DNA from: Neisseria wadsworthii 9715
GTDB lineage: Bacteria; Pseudomonadota; Gammaproteobacteria; Burkholderiales; Neisseriaceae
Assembly: GCF_000227765.1 (NCBI RefSeq)
Contig: NZ_JH165159.1
Location: 1,683,760 to 1,747,759, forward strand
Direction: 5' to 3'
Length of the DNA stretch: 64,000 bases
In this document: positions 38,172 through 47,382 of the stretch, piece after piece
Layout: each line of letters opens with the position of its first letter
Position numbering within the stretch: position 1 is the stretch's first letter
Program-made: the position numbers and the translations under genes
Notes under the pieces: model-generated
Database searches by the model: none
What the model was told of the DNA's origin: nothing
The model's input: the letters and a program-made list of their open reading frames with translations, nothing else

Positions 38172-41100
38172 CTATACAACTACAAAAATGTTTTGCGCCG
38201 ACTGTTCGCTATCCAATGCAAGCTTGGCAAACGCAACTGCACCGCCGCTTCCCGATCCGTCGGCATCATAATAAAGAGTGCCTTTATCATAAACCAAACG
38301 TGTTCCCGCCGTGGCTTTATCAGCGCCGAATGCCAACATGGTATCGGTAATGGTATCCATGCCGAACACAAGGCTGCTTAAGCCGATTTTGTCGGTACCG
38401 GACTGAAAATCGGTGATGGTATCGATCGAACCGTCAAGCTGGGTATTGAACACAAATGTGTCGGCACCCGCTCCGCCGGTAAGCGTGTCGCTGCCTTTGC
38501 CGCCGATAATCACATCATTACCTGCTTTGCCGTTGATTACATTATCGGCACTGTTGCCGACAATGCGGTTGTCTCCGTCATTACCCGTGCCTCTGATAGC
38601 GGTCTCTCCCAGCAAAGTAAGGTTTTCGAGGTGCTCGGAAAGCTCAAAATTGTTTGTGCTCACCACGCTGTCGTCACCTTCGTTTTCTGCTTCGACTATG
38701 CGGTCATACACGCTATCAACGTGATAAATATCATTGCCTGCACCGCCCGCCAGCGTGTCGTTACCCGCGCCACCGTCGAGAATATCGTTGCCTGCACCGC
38801 CGTTGATGGTATCGTTGCCTGCTCCGCCCTCAATCAGGTTATCCGCATCATTTCCAGTCAACTTATCGCTGTAACGCGAACCAATCAAATTTTCAATCTG
38901 TGTGCCGTAGCCGATAAAAGCCTGACCGACGGTATAGATGCTCTTCACGGTTTCTTTGACATAATCACCTGCGGCTTCAGACCAAACTTTGCTGTTTCCA
39001 ATGCCGAATGCCTGAGGCACATTAATCAACTCGTACCCCTGATGAATGAAGTAGCGGCTTTTTTCTCCGATATAGTTCCACGAACCAGGCACCAGGCTGG
39101 CGGTCACACCCGCCCATGCGTCTGAAGCATCGAATGTATCGGTGCCTTTACCATCCCAGATATACACGCCACCGTCGCTGGTACGGTTGAAGCTGGAGAA
39201 GGTGTAGATGTCGTTACCGCTTTTCTGACCATGATTAACGCCAAAGTTGTAATGCAGCGCTGCCAGATCGAAAACGCGTAAATCAAGCGTACCTACGCTG
39301 TCCCCGGGTGTATAAGACATCAAGGTATAGCTGAACTCGTCTTCTTCCGCCGCCAGATCTTCGCTTTTATTCAGATTGCTTTTACTGTCGGGATTATCGC
39401 CGCTGTCTTCATTGAAAGGATGCTCGAAGCCAAAACTGTGCATCACTTCATGCAACAGCGTAAGGGCACCGTTATAGTGGCTAAACGCATCATCTTCTGA
39501 AAACAATTGGGTCGATAAATGTACGTCACCGCCCGGATAAGCATAGCCCGCGGTATCATGGTTATCCCCCAAGTTTTTTTCGGAGGAAGTCATATCGTCC
39601 AGATAAAGCACCATATCCGCCGATTCGACGTCATCGGTTTCGATTAACGTGATACCGGCATATTTGGTATAGCTTTCAAACAAAGCCCGAATATCGTTTT
39701 TCTGATTCTCACTAAACGGCATACCGCCATTGAGCTTCTCCCCTGTTCTGCGGTCAATTTTGCTTTCGGGGTCAAACGCGTAATGAACAATCAAAGCGCT
39801 GCCGGGCCCGCGCCAGTTGGACGTGTTATCGAGATAGCCGAAAGAAAGGCCTTTATCCTGAAAACTGCCGTCGCCCAATGCGCGGATAAAATAGGGCAGA
39901 TTTTTGTTGCCCGATTCGCCTATATCGCCGCCATCAGGCGTTTCTTTTACGGCATAAGTATCCCTGTCTGAAACGGAGATGACTTCGCCTTCCGCATTTT
40001 TGGTGTTCAACACGGCGCTCACGGTTTGGTCGGTATCGGCATAAAGGTCGCTATTTTTCACTTTCACACTGAAAGTTTTGCCCTTACCGACCGAAGTGCT
40101 GTATTCGGTGCCGTTTACGGTAACAATAACCTTATCGCCGATTTTGCCGGCCCCGCTTACCGCACCGCTGATTTCTGTTACCAGCGCATTTCCGGCAGCA
40201 GCATCCACGCTGTAGTTGCCGTTTTTATCTTTCAGCAGCAAATCGTGAGAAAAAGCAACGCTCACACTAGATAAATCCGCATCCTGAGGGAAGCCATGAT
40301 GAAGCTCGTACTCTCCATTACCGCGTTCAGTAACAAAAGAAAACGCACTTTCGGCATATTTCACCCAAACACGCTCGCCTTCTGCTTTGGCCAAGTCATT
40401 CAGATTAGCCTTGAAACTGAACGAACCGTCTGCACTATTGACGCTTGCACGGTAAATCTGGCTACCGATGCCTATTTCCAAAGCGCTAATCCAACCGTTT
40501 TGAATATATTTCTGAAGCGCAGCATTTTCACTTGAAATCTTGCCACCAAGCGTAACAATGTCGTCTGCCCTGCTCTCTCCGACCACGTCGCTTCTCCCCA
40601 CCACGGGATTCAAGCGGATTTGTGCGGCTACTTCGTTTTGCAGCTTGTAGCTCTGACTCACCGATTCCGCTCCGTTTGCCGACGCCGTTACCGCGTGCTT
40701 GCTGCTGCCAACCAAATCGGCAGCGTTGACTTTCACACTGAATGTTCCGTTGGACGCAACTGATGCCTGATACGTTTTACCGTTCACATTAATCTGCACT
40801 TCATCTCCGGCAACAGCACCTTGTGCAGAACCACTGATCGTCACCGGAGCCTGAGCTTCGGTTACGTTCAATACACCGTCGCCGGTAATTTTATCAAGCT
40901 TTAAAGTGATTTTCCGGTCTCGGTTTTCATTAGAAGAAGAACCTCCTCCGCCCGAACTGCCCGCCGCAGCGGCAATAGCACCGATACCCAGCAACACACC
41001 TGCACCAATTGCCGCTTTGGTTCCTATGCCCGCCTCTTCCGCCAGCATCGGCTTACCCTGCAACGGCGCGACTGTTGTTTCACCGTTTACGAAATCAGCA

Positions 41101-41333
41101 TAATATCGGTAATATCCCTTGATTTCCGCCACCGGCTGCCCACTATTTTGCGGTAGCAGAAGCAAATCTTCGCCTTCCTGCTTGGCAATTACATCAACCA
41201 AATTACCTTCCGCATCATACACAGCAAAAACTTCACCACTATGCGCCTCCACTTGTGCAGGCAGGGCAGCATCTGCATAAATTATCTCCGAGCTATTGTC
41301 TTCGCGTGTGATTTTCAGTTGATAATTGTTCAT
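38172..41333 (-). CDS. RTX metalloprotease, serralysin-like (M10), with BapA-like N-terminus
   Basis: The 1053-residue protein combines several parts. Residues 1-90 look like the prefix of BapA-type adhesins (VFAVYDAEGNLVDVI); 108-135 form an Ala/Gly/Ser stretch; about 140-465 hold Ig-like repeats (VTISGSAQGAVAGDEVQINVNGKTY and VISGAVSG-type units). Then comes a metzincin domain with the full zinc motif HEVMHSFGFEH (628-638) and the Met-turn LMSYTPG (671-677). RTX nonapeptides GGAGNDxxx lie at about 835-870 and 935-960, and the end has DTITDFQSGTDKIGL and a short hydrophobic tail FVVV. There is no signal peptide, as for type I secretion. It is probably an extracellular or surface-bound protease. 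The start ATG has only a weak GAGA site. Confidence 0.85.
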   Translation of the reverse strand: MNNYQLKITREDNSSEIIYADAALPAQVEAHSGEVFAVYDAEGNLVDVIAKQEGEDLLLLPQNSGQPVAEIKGYYRYYADFVNGETTVAPLQGKPMLAEEAGIGTKAAIGAGVLLGIGAIAAAAGSSGGGGSSSNENRDRKITLKLDKITGDGVLNVTEAQAPVTISGSAQGAVAGDEVQINVNGKTYQASVASNGTFSVKVNAADLVGSSKHAVTASANGAESVSQSYKLQNEVAAQIRLNPVVGRSDVVGESRADDIVTLGGKISSENAALQKYIQNGWISALEIGIGSQIYRASVNSADGSFSFKANLNDLAKAEGERVWVKYAESAFSFVTERGNGEYELHHGFPQDADLSSVSVAFSHDLLLKDKNGNYSVDAAAGNALVTEISGAVSGAGKIGDKVIVTVNGTEYSTSVGKGKTFSVKVKNSDLYADTDQTVSAVLNTKNAEGEVISVSDRDTYAVKETPDGGDIGESGNKNLPYFIRALGDGSFQDKGLSFGYLDNTSNWRGPGSALIVHYAFDPESKIDRRTGEKLNGGMPFSENQKNDIRALFESYTKYAGITLIETDDVESADMVLYLDDMTSSEKNLGDNHDTAGYAYPGGDVHLSTQLFSEDDAFSHYNGALTLLHEVMHSFGFEHPFNEDSGDNPDSKSNLNKSEDLAAEEDEFSYTLMSYTPGDSVGTLDLRVFDLAALHYNFGVNHGQKSGNDIYTFSSFNRTSDGGVYIWDGKGTDTFDASDAWAGVTASLVPGSWNYIGEKSRYFIHQGYELINVPQAFGIGNSKVWSEAAGDYVKETVKSIYTVGQAFIGYGTQIENLIGSRYSDKLTGNDADNLIEGGAGNDTINGGAGNDILDGGAGNDTLAGGAGNDIYHVDSVYDRIVEAENEGDDSVVSTNNFELSEHLENLTLLGETAIRGTGNDGDNRIVGNSADNVINGKAGNDVIIGGKGSDTLTGGAGADTFVFNTQLDGSIDTITDFQSGTDKIGLSSLVFGMDTITDTMLAFGADKATAGTRLVYDKGTLYYDADGSGSGGAVAFAKLALDSEQSAQNIFVVV

Positions 41334-41542
41334 TTATTTCATCTCTAAAAGGTGACACTAATTTAACCATAGCAAATAAACTTATTTTTGATACAAGGCA
41401 GCAAGGTGCAGCAACGCCGTAGCAGAAATAAAATTTATTTGCGATACCACTATTTCGACAGGATTATACTTACACCAACCATCTGAAACCAATGGTTTTT
41501 ATCAAATAACCATCTGGCATCGTGGTGACATGCCTGTCTCCG
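41334..41542. other. intergenic region with a Correia-like element
   Basis: The region between the RTX protease start and the comEC end is AT-rich and mostly filled by the element at 41368-41456. It should also hold the protease promoter, which I cannot place. Confidence 0.5.
41368..41456. repeat. Correia-like repeat enclosed element, short (A)
   Basis: Imperfect terminal inverted repeats (ATAGCAAATAAACTTATTTTT at the left, AAATTTATTTGCGATA at the right) enclose a core with GGCAGCAAGGTGCAGCAACGCCGTA, like the meningococcal Correia core. About 89 bp. It lies upstream of the RTX protease gene. Confidence 0.6.
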
Positions 41543-43798
41543 CTACGGCATTGATTCGTTTTGCCCGGCTTCTTTCCCAAAAGGCTTTTTCTGCCAATAT
41601 GCTTTGTTCTCATGCCGCTCCGCACCTAGCGATAAAGCCTCTTCCGGCTCAAAACCAACTAGCCGGGCTCCTTGCAAATCGGTGCGTAAAAGCTGAATGC
41701 CATGTGCCCGCAAACGTGTTTTTACCGCTTTTGCCGGATGCCCGTAAGCATTGGCAAAACCGCTGGAGGCAATAGCATATTGCGGTGCAACCGCGTTTAA
41801 AAATGCCCCGGAAGAAGCGCTACTGCTGCCGTGATGGCCGAGTATCAGCACTTGGCTGTATAGCCCGCTGCCGTAACGCGAGATTAATGCCTGCTCACCC
41901 CGCTGGCTCAAATCCCCTGTAACCAGCAACGCTTTTTCAGCCGCCACTACACGCAACACACAGCTTTGTTCATTGTCATCACCCGCTTTTTCAGACAGGC
42001 TTAAAAATTCAAAATGCACACCATCCCAATCCCATGCTTCCGCCTCATGGCAAGACAGTGCATTTGGGTAAAATTCAGGTTGCCCCGCCCACAGTGTTGC
42101 CGGGCTGAATGCCTGTCTGATAAGCATTGCGCCGCCGTCGTGATCATTATCATGATGTGAAAACACGGCTCCATCCAGCTTATGCACACCCATTGCACGC
42201 AAGCTCGGTATCAACTGCGTTTGCGCCGCTGCTTCCGTGCCCGTATCAAACAACAGCGTTTTAGAAGCAGTATGAAAACTCACAGCCAGCCCCTGTCCGA
42301 CATCCCACACCATAATCTTCAAAGCCTGTTTCGGCACGGCAGGCGGGCGGTAAAAAGTAAAACCTGCCAACACAACAAATGCCCACGGCTTCAGCCCCAG
42401 CCCCCGAGGCAACAAAGCCACCAACACCGCAGCAACAGCCAGCCACAACAAACTTACCGGCGCCGCAGCCATACTCCACTCAGGCGCCCAGCTTCCCAGC
42501 CAAAACAATGCCCGCATCGTATATTCGCCCGCACCTGCCGCCAGCATTTGCAAAGGCTCAACAGGAAAAGCAGAAGCCGCCAATGCCAACGGCACCAACA
42601 CCCATGAAAACCACGGTACAGCAATCAAATTTACCAAAGAGCTGATTAAGGGCAACGCCGCAAACATAAATCCCAGCGCCACCAAAGATACCAGCAACAA
42701 CGCGTACTGGCCGCGCCAAAACACAACCTGTCCTTTTTCTTCCAGCCGCCAAGCACTTACCCACAGCAAAGCAGCTACTAAACCAAACGAAAGCCATGTG
42801 CCCACACCCAGCACAGCCAGCGGATCAAACAACAACACCGCGGCAAGCGCCGCCCACCAGGCAAACCAAACCGACTGCCCTTTCCTCGAATGCCAAATCC
42901 AGGCAAATGCCGCCAACATCAACACCGTGCGCTGAGTCGGCACACCAAACCCTGCCAGCAGCGCATAAGCAAATGCCGCCGACAAACCAACAAGCAGCAT
43001 CACCGTGCGCGGCCGTTTAAATGAAAACGGCAAACGGCGCAACACCATCCGCGCCAGCAATGCCGCCAGCAACCCCACCATGCTGACATGCAGGCCGGAT
43101 ATGCTGACCAAATGCGTCAAACCCAAAGGGCGGAATGCTTGCCAAGCCCGATTCGGCAGCGCACTTTGCTCGCCTATACTCAAAGCCCGCATCAATGCCA
43201 CACCCTGTTCAAATCCCTGCACCTGCTGCCAGTTGCCGCTAACAGCCGCGCGCAGCTGCTGCAAACCGATCTCCTGTCCCTGCCCGATACGCTCACGTTC
43301 TTTCCCAACCGTTCCCGTACCGCTCAATCCATTGGCCAAAGCCCATGCCTCCCGGTTAAACCCACGCAGATTCACCTCGCCCACAGGCGCCCTCACCCGC
43401 ACTTTCGCCCGCCACACACTGCCTATCGGCCAGTCGCGAAGCGAATAATCGGAAAGCTGAACCCGCCATTGCCGCCCGGAAAAATCCTGCACTTGAGCTT
43501 CAAAACGCACCCACCGCTCTTCCCGCTGCGGTAAGCCCGTTACCTTAAGCGTCAGCATATTTGCTTCAACCTGCGCGACCGGCCATTGGTTTGCCAGCAC
43601 GAGCTCTGTGCGCCATGTACCGTAAACGGCGCCCAAAAGTGCCACCAGCAACACAGCCGCCACACCACTACGCCGCGCAGCAAGCAGCAAACCCAAACCT
43701 GCCATAGCCGCAACATACCAAGCGGGCACGGCCGGCAGCGCAAAAGAAGCTGTAATTCCAACCACCCACGCAGGCAGACAGCGTTCAAAAAAGCGCAC
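41543..43798 (-). CDS. comEC: DNA internalization competence protein ComEC/ComA
   Basis: ComEC (ComA in Neisseria) is the inner-membrane channel through which one strand of transforming DNA enters the cytoplasm. The 751-residue protein has two N-terminal helices, a periplasmic OB-like domain, the competence domain with LVSISGLHVSMVGLLAALLAR and later helices, and a C-terminal metallo-beta-lactamase-like domain with FSHHDNDHDGGA and ILGHHGSSSASS. It starts at GTG (43798) behind AAAGGG. This makes the window's uptake words meaningful for natural transformation. DUS variants lie inside the gene near 41990 and 42108. Confidence 0.95.
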   Translation of the reverse strand: MRFFERCLPAWVVGITASFALPAVPAWYVAAMAGLGLLLAARRSGVAAVLLVALLGAVYGTWRTELVLANQWPVAQVEANMLTLKVTGLPQREERWVRFEAQVQDFSGRQWRVQLSDYSLRDWPIGSVWRAKVRVRAPVGEVNLRGFNREAWALANGLSGTGTVGKERERIGQGQEIGLQQLRAAVSGNWQQVQGFEQGVALMRALSIGEQSALPNRAWQAFRPLGLTHLVSISGLHVSMVGLLAALLARMVLRRLPFSFKRPRTVMLLVGLSAAFAYALLAGFGVPTQRTVLMLAAFAWIWHSRKGQSVWFAWWAALAAVLLFDPLAVLGVGTWLSFGLVAALLWVSAWRLEEKGQVVFWRGQYALLLVSLVALGFMFAALPLISSLVNLIAVPWFSWVLVPLALAASAFPVEPLQMLAAGAGEYTMRALFWLGSWAPEWSMAAAPVSLLWLAVAAVLVALLPRGLGLKPWAFVVLAGFTFYRPPAVPKQALKIMVWDVGQGLAVSFHTASKTLLFDTGTEAAAQTQLIPSLRAMGVHKLDGAVFSHHDNDHDGGAMLIRQAFSPATLWAGQPEFYPNALSCHEAEAWDWDGVHFEFLSLSEKAGDDNEQSCVLRVVAAEKALLVTGDLSQRGEQALISRYGSGLYSQVLILGHHGSSSASSGAFLNAVAPQYAIASSGFANAYGHPAKAVKTRLRAHGIQLLRTDLQGARLVGFEPEEALSLGAERHENKAYWQKKPFGKEAGQNESMP

Positions 43799-43864
43799 GT
43801 TTTCCCTTTTTATCTTTGAAATATAAAAGTGAATATTATCATCTTATTGATTATTTCAATAGAA

Positions 43865-43898
43865 CAATGCCTGTCTGAAAATATTCAGACAGGCATTG
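43865..43898. terminator. inverted DUS pair behind the EamA gene
   Basis: CAATGCCTGTCTGAA pairs with TTCAGACAGGCATTG around four bases, between the leftward EamA gene (stop at 43912) and comEC. Confidence 0.7.
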
Positions 43899-43911
43899 CA
43901 TCCGCTACACC

Positions 43912-44787
43912 TTACAGCCCTAAAGCACCACTGATTTGCGGCCAATAAAACAAGCAGGCAATAGCACATACGGCCACCACGATACCCGCCGCATTGATGC
44001 TGCTGATTTTTTCCTTAAACGCCAGCGCCCCCACCAGCGTACCGAGCACAATCACACCTATATTCATTCCCGCAAACACCAAAGTCGGGCTTTCGCTCAT
44101 CACCTGATGGGCGCGCACATAAGTAAAGATATTGGCGAAATTCAAGCAACCCAATACCATGCCGCCGAGGATTCCGGCAGCGGTCCATTTCACGCCTTTA
44201 GCAAACAGATAACCAAACATCAGTATCCCCGCCAAACAGAAAGCCACCAAAAGATTGCCGGAAAACGCCGTGCCGCTTTTAGCCACCTGTTTGAACAGAA
44301 TATCAATCACACCGTAGCCTGCCCACACGCCGAGCAGCAAGCCGGCATTTGCCATCATTCCTCCTGATTTTTTCCCGCCTCCGGATTTCCACAAAAGGCA
44401 GAACAATGCCGTAAACGCCAGCGCCAATCCAACCGCCCGCCCTTGCGTGAGTGTTTCACCGAAAATCAGAAACGACGCGCAAATCGGCAGAAACAACGAC
44501 AATCTTTGTGCAGCATCCGACTTCACAATCCCCGCCCGTTCAACCGAGCGCCCCATAATCACAAAAACCGTGGGCAACAACACGCCCAGCGCACCAAATA
44601 CCCACCAAGTCGGCAAAAAGCTGCGCCAAGTGCTCAAATCAGGTTTGAGAAAAATCATACACAGCGCAATCGCCACCAAATAATTCACAGCCACCGCCTG
44701 TTCGATGTCGATTTTCTTCGCACGCGCCATTTTCAGCAAAACCGACACGGCCACGCTGCACACAATACTGCTGATAAGAAAAACCAT
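43912..44787 (-). CDS. EamA family transporter
   Basis: From the ATG at 44787 the protein has 291 residues and ten membrane helices: MVFLISSIVCSVAVSVLLKMARAKKI, NYLVAIALCMIFL, FGALGVLLPTVFVIMGRSVE and, at the end, AGIVVAVCAIACLFYW. GGAAG precedes this start; a longer frame upstream overlaps an uptake word and is rejected. EamA proteins export metabolites; the substrate is unknown. It differs from the other DMT transporter in the window by eye and is not a recent duplicate. Confidence 0.85.
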   Translation of the reverse strand: MVFLISSIVCSVAVSVLLKMARAKKIDIEQAVAVNYLVAIALCMIFLKPDLSTWRSFLPTWWVFGALGVLLPTVFVIMGRSVERAGIVKSDAAQRLSLFLPICASFLIFGETLTQGRAVGLALAFTALFCLLWKSGGGKKSGGMMANAGLLLGVWAGYGVIDILFKQVAKSGTAFSGNLLVAFCLAGILMFGYLFAKGVKWTAAGILGGMVLGCLNFANIFTYVRAHQVMSESPTLVFAGMNIGVIVLGTLVGALAFKEKISSINAAGIVVAVCAIACLFYWPQISGALGL

Positions 44788-44907
44788 TTTTTCACTTCCG
44801 CCAAAAGCTTTCAGACAGGCATTCATGCCCACAACAAAACCGGGCTTACCGCCCGGCTATATTATACGGATTCACAACATCATCCGCCTAAATCTAAAAA
44901 TCAGTTG

Positions 44908-45348
44908 TCACAACCAGCCTTCCACCGATACCGGCTGATTGTCGTTAAACTTGATGAAACCGACCACCACACGGTAAATAAACCACAGGCCTACTATAAA
45001 CAACACAATCAAACCGATGCCGATAAACGATGTAATCCAGCCGATTAGGCTGCCGGCCAGCGCAATCCAAAACGTTTTAATCAGATACTGCATATGGTCG
45101 TAATAAATTGTTCCGGCCATTTCATCACGCTTGATATAGGCAATGATCACGCCCACGATGGCCGTAATACCCACCAAAATCGAGGCTGCATAAAGTATAT
45201 AAACCGCCAAAGCATAATTGCGCATATTTTCAGAAACCGCCGGCGAGTGTATTGAGCCTGCAAAATGCTCAGGCGCAGCCTGTTGTTCGGCTGTTTCAAC
45301 CTCAATATTCTGCTCTTCGTTGTTATTGTGATTTTTCATTTCGTCCAT
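44908..45348 (-). CDS. DUF4870-like membrane protein
   Basis: The 146-residue protein has a hydrophilic Asn/Gln/Glu-rich start (NHNNNEEQNIE), then a DUF4870/TM2-like region of three helices: NYALAVYILYAASILVGITAIVGVIIAYI, a short loop DEMAGTIYYDHMQYLIKTFWIAL, and IGIGLIVLFIVGLWFIYRVVVG. The charged loop with YYDHMQYLI is typical. Function is unknown. The ATG at 45348 follows GGAGAGGA; a TTG four codons upstream is not needed. ybaK lies just upstream on the same strand and may share its mRNA. Confidence 0.8.
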   Translation of the reverse strand: MDEMKNHNNNEEQNIEVETAEQQAAPEHFAGSIHSPAVSENMRNYALAVYILYAASILVGITAIVGVIIAYIKRDEMAGTIYYDHMQYLIKTFWIALAGSLIGWITSFIGIGLIVLFIVGLWFIYRVVVGFIKFNDNQPVSVEGWL

Positions 45349-45366
45349 ATTCCTCTCCAATCTATT

Positions 45367-45852
45367 TTAATGGTCAACTGCCACATTCACGCTGACAGGG
45401 TTCAGGGTTTGCAAAGCCTGCGGAGAAACAGCCACAAGAAAACCGCGCTTGCCGCCGTTGATATAAATTGTATCTAAAGCCCAGATACTTTCTTCCACAT
45501 AAACCGGCAATGCGGTTTTGGTGCCGAAAGGGCTGGTACCGCCTACCAAAAAGCCCGTCCACTTATTGGCCTGCTTCGGATCGGCAGGGTCGATATGTTT
45601 CATACCGAGTGTGCGCGCCAGATTGCGTGTGGAAATCTGTTTATCGCCGTGCATCAACACAATTAAGCCTTTTTTCTCTTCGTTTTGCAGCACAATGGTT
45701 TTTACCACCGCATGCTCGGCAACGCCCAAACACGCAGCCGAATGGGCTGTGCCACCGTGTTCGACATAATCATAAAGCTTAGGTTCAAAATGAATATTAT
45801 GCTCGCGCAAGAAGCGCACAGCGGGGGTAACGGGATAATCAGGCTTAGCCAT
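45367..45852 (-). CDS. ybaK: Cys-tRNA(Pro)/Cys-tRNA(Cys) deacylase YbaK
   Basis: YbaK hydrolyses Cys-tRNA-Pro formed by mistakes of prolyl-tRNA synthetase. The 161-residue protein starts MAKPDYPVTPAVRFLREHNIHFE and has VVKTIVLQ (catalytic Lys region), GDKQISTRNLARTLGMK, and the GGTSPFGTK loop. It is preceded by a weak ribosome site. The DUF4870-like gene follows after 18 bases. Confidence 0.92.
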   Translation of the reverse strand: MAKPDYPVTPAVRFLREHNIHFEPKLYDYVEHGGTAHSAACLGVAEHAVVKTIVLQNEEKKGLIVLMHGDKQISTRNLARTLGMKHIDPADPKQANKWTGFLVGGTSPFGTKTALPVYVEESIWALDTIYINGGKRGFLVAVSPQALQTLNPVSVNVAVDH

Positions 45853-45934
45853 GGCAAAATTTTTAAAAACGATAACCTGCCTTATGTTAACATAGCTTTC
45901 CATTCAATAACCATTCTCACCCAAAGGAAGAAAT

Positions 45935-46291
45935 ATGACCATTCAATACTTCGGCCAAACGCCCCGCCTTTCAGAAGCCACTGTTGCCAACGGTTTCGTA
46001 TTCCTTGCGGGCATGGTACCTGAAAACACGGAAGCGGACGCCGCCGAACAAACCCGCAACGTACTCGAGCAAATCGACCACTGGCTCGCACGGTGCGGAT
46101 CCGATAAAAGCTATATTCTCGAAGCCACCATTTTCCTGCCTGATATGGCTGATTACGACGCCGTAAATATTGCTTGGGACGCTTGGGTAACCCCCCATCA
46201 CACGCCTGCCCGCGCCTGCGTGGAAGCCAAACTGGCCAAACCGGAATGGAAAGTAGAAATCAAAGTTTCCGCCTTGCAGATTCATAAATAA
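45935..46291 (+). CDS. RidA family protein
   Basis: The 118-residue protein belongs to the YjgF/YER057c/UK114 (RidA) family, trimeric enzymes that deaminate reactive enamines and imines. It has the usual order NGFVFLAGMVPENTEADAAEQTRNVLEQIDHWL, then DMADYDAVNIAWDAW, then the terminal TPARACVEAKLAKPEWKVEIKV with the conserved Arg (RACVEA). Length matches other RidA proteins. AAAGGAAG precedes the ATG. A DUS hairpin, with one mismatch in the second half, follows. Confidence 0.92.
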   Translation: MTIQYFGQTPRLSEATVANGFVFLAGMVPENTEADAAEQTRNVLEQIDHWLARCGSDKSYILEATIFLPDMADYDAVNIAWDAWVTPHHTPARACVEAKLAKPEWKVEIKVSALQIHK

Positions 46292-46308
46292 ATCCATGTT
46301 GACCAAAT

Positions 46309-46350
46309 AAACCATGCCTGTCTGAAAAAAGTTTCATACAGGCATGGTTT
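46309..46350. terminator. DUS hairpin behind the ridA-like gene, one half mutated
   Basis: TGCCTGTCTGAA at 46315-46326 pairs with TTCATACAGGCA, a single G-to-T change that would weaken the uptake word but keeps most of the stem. AAACCA/TGGTTT extends it. Confidence 0.65.
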
Positions 46351-46592
46351 ACGATATTGAATCAATTTGAAATCAATGCGCTTAAACCGTTAGCAGATCT
46401 CGGCTACTACCTCACAAACGCCTTGCATAGAAACCGGCAACCGTGGTCGCCTTTCTTAATTCATTTGCTTTGGCGAAGCAAGAAAATAATAGGCCGCTCG
46501 GCCCTTTAGCGCCATCTTAACAACAGTATGAAACAGATAAGATTTAAAAGAACTCGTTGTCATACTGATTTGTAAATTGACCCACTATGCTT
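46351..46592. repeat. dispersed intergenic repeat (copy 2, degraded)
   Basis: From 46427 to 46520 it reads AAACCGGCAACCGTGGTCGCC, then TTTGCTTTGGCGAAGCAAG, a GGCCGCTCGGCC palindrome and GCGCCATCTTAAC, the same order of words as at 27895-28110. The long stem is damaged: CTTTCTTTGCTT has lost its inner part. At 46560-46588 a fragment TTTGTAAATTGACCCACTAT resembles a Correia terminal repeat. Confidence 0.6.
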
Positions 46593-47207
46593 TTATTTCC
46601 CCTGCTGAGCCAACAGCTCTTCATCAATTTCATCGGCCCGTAAAGCCGCAGGGCGTTTTCGATGGCGTTCTGCAAACTGCACAAAAGCCGGGCGCGGTTC
46701 CAGCAATTTAAATTGTACATACCAGCCCACATAAGCGGCCACCAAAAGATCAGCCGCGGTAAACGTGTCGCCTGCTAAATACTCCCTGTCTGTCAACGCA
46801 GCTTCCAAAGTATCGAGCAAATCGGCTTCCGTGCCGAAACCCGCATTTTCAGATTTCGGCAAAGGCGCACCACTTGTTTTGGCAATCATCAACTGCTCTA
46901 GTGGCGCCATAAAGCTGATCCAGCGGTAATAAGCACCACGTTCAGGGCTGCCTACCGGCGGCGCAAGCTTCTTTTCCGGCACCAAATCGGCAAGATACAT
47001 GCAGATTGCCGCCGTTTCTGTCACTACCACATCACCGTGCTTTAGCGCAGGCACCTTGCCCATCGGGTTAATAGCGCGGTACTCAGGCGCTTTCATACTG
47101 GTGCCGTATTCGAGCAACACGGTTTCATAAGGCAATCCGGTTTCTTCCAGCATCCAGCGGGCTATACGGCCGCGCGACATGGGGTGTGTATAAAAGGTTA
47201 ATTTCAT
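46593..47207 (-). CDS. glutathione S-transferase
   Basis: The 204-residue protein starts MKLTFYTHPMSRGRIARWMLEETGLPYE, a thioredoxin-fold GST N-terminal domain, with NPMGKVPAL and ETAAICMYLAD (the cis-Pro and Glu-Thr glutathione-binding elements), and an all-helical C-terminal domain with FTAADLLVAAYVGW. GST proteins conjugate or reduce with glutathione; substrate unknown. GAGG precedes the ATG at 47207; a much longer upstream frame crosses the pdxA promoter region and antisense coding sequence and is rejected. It is divergent from pdxA. Confidence 0.9.
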   Translation of the reverse strand: MKLTFYTHPMSRGRIARWMLEETGLPYETVLLEYGTSMKAPEYRAINPMGKVPALKHGDVVVTETAAICMYLADLVPEKKLAPPVGSPERGAYYRWISFMAPLEQLMIAKTSGAPLPKSENAGFGTEADLLDTLEAALTDREYLAGDTFTAADLLVAAYVGWYVQFKLLEPRPAFVQFAERHRKRPAALRADEIDEELLAQQGK

Positions 47208-47289
47208 TTGCCGCTCCTCAATTCCGTTAACAACATTCTCATAGCATAATTCAGTATAACAGCTTGCTATGACAATTTCAGTCAGCAGT

Positions 47290-47330
47290 AAAATGCCTGT
47301 CTGAAACCTTTTTTCAGACAGGCATTGCCA
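47290..47330. terminator. inverted DUS pair in the divergent region before pdxA
   Basis: AAATGCCTGTCTGAAA (fwd 47294-47305) pairs with TTTCAGACAGGCATT (rev 47313-47324). Lying between divergent starts, it is an uptake signal more than a terminator. Confidence 0.5.
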
Positions 47331-47382
47331 AGCAATTAATGATATAGTCTGTTTTAACATTTCCCTTAGGAATAGCCCCGTC

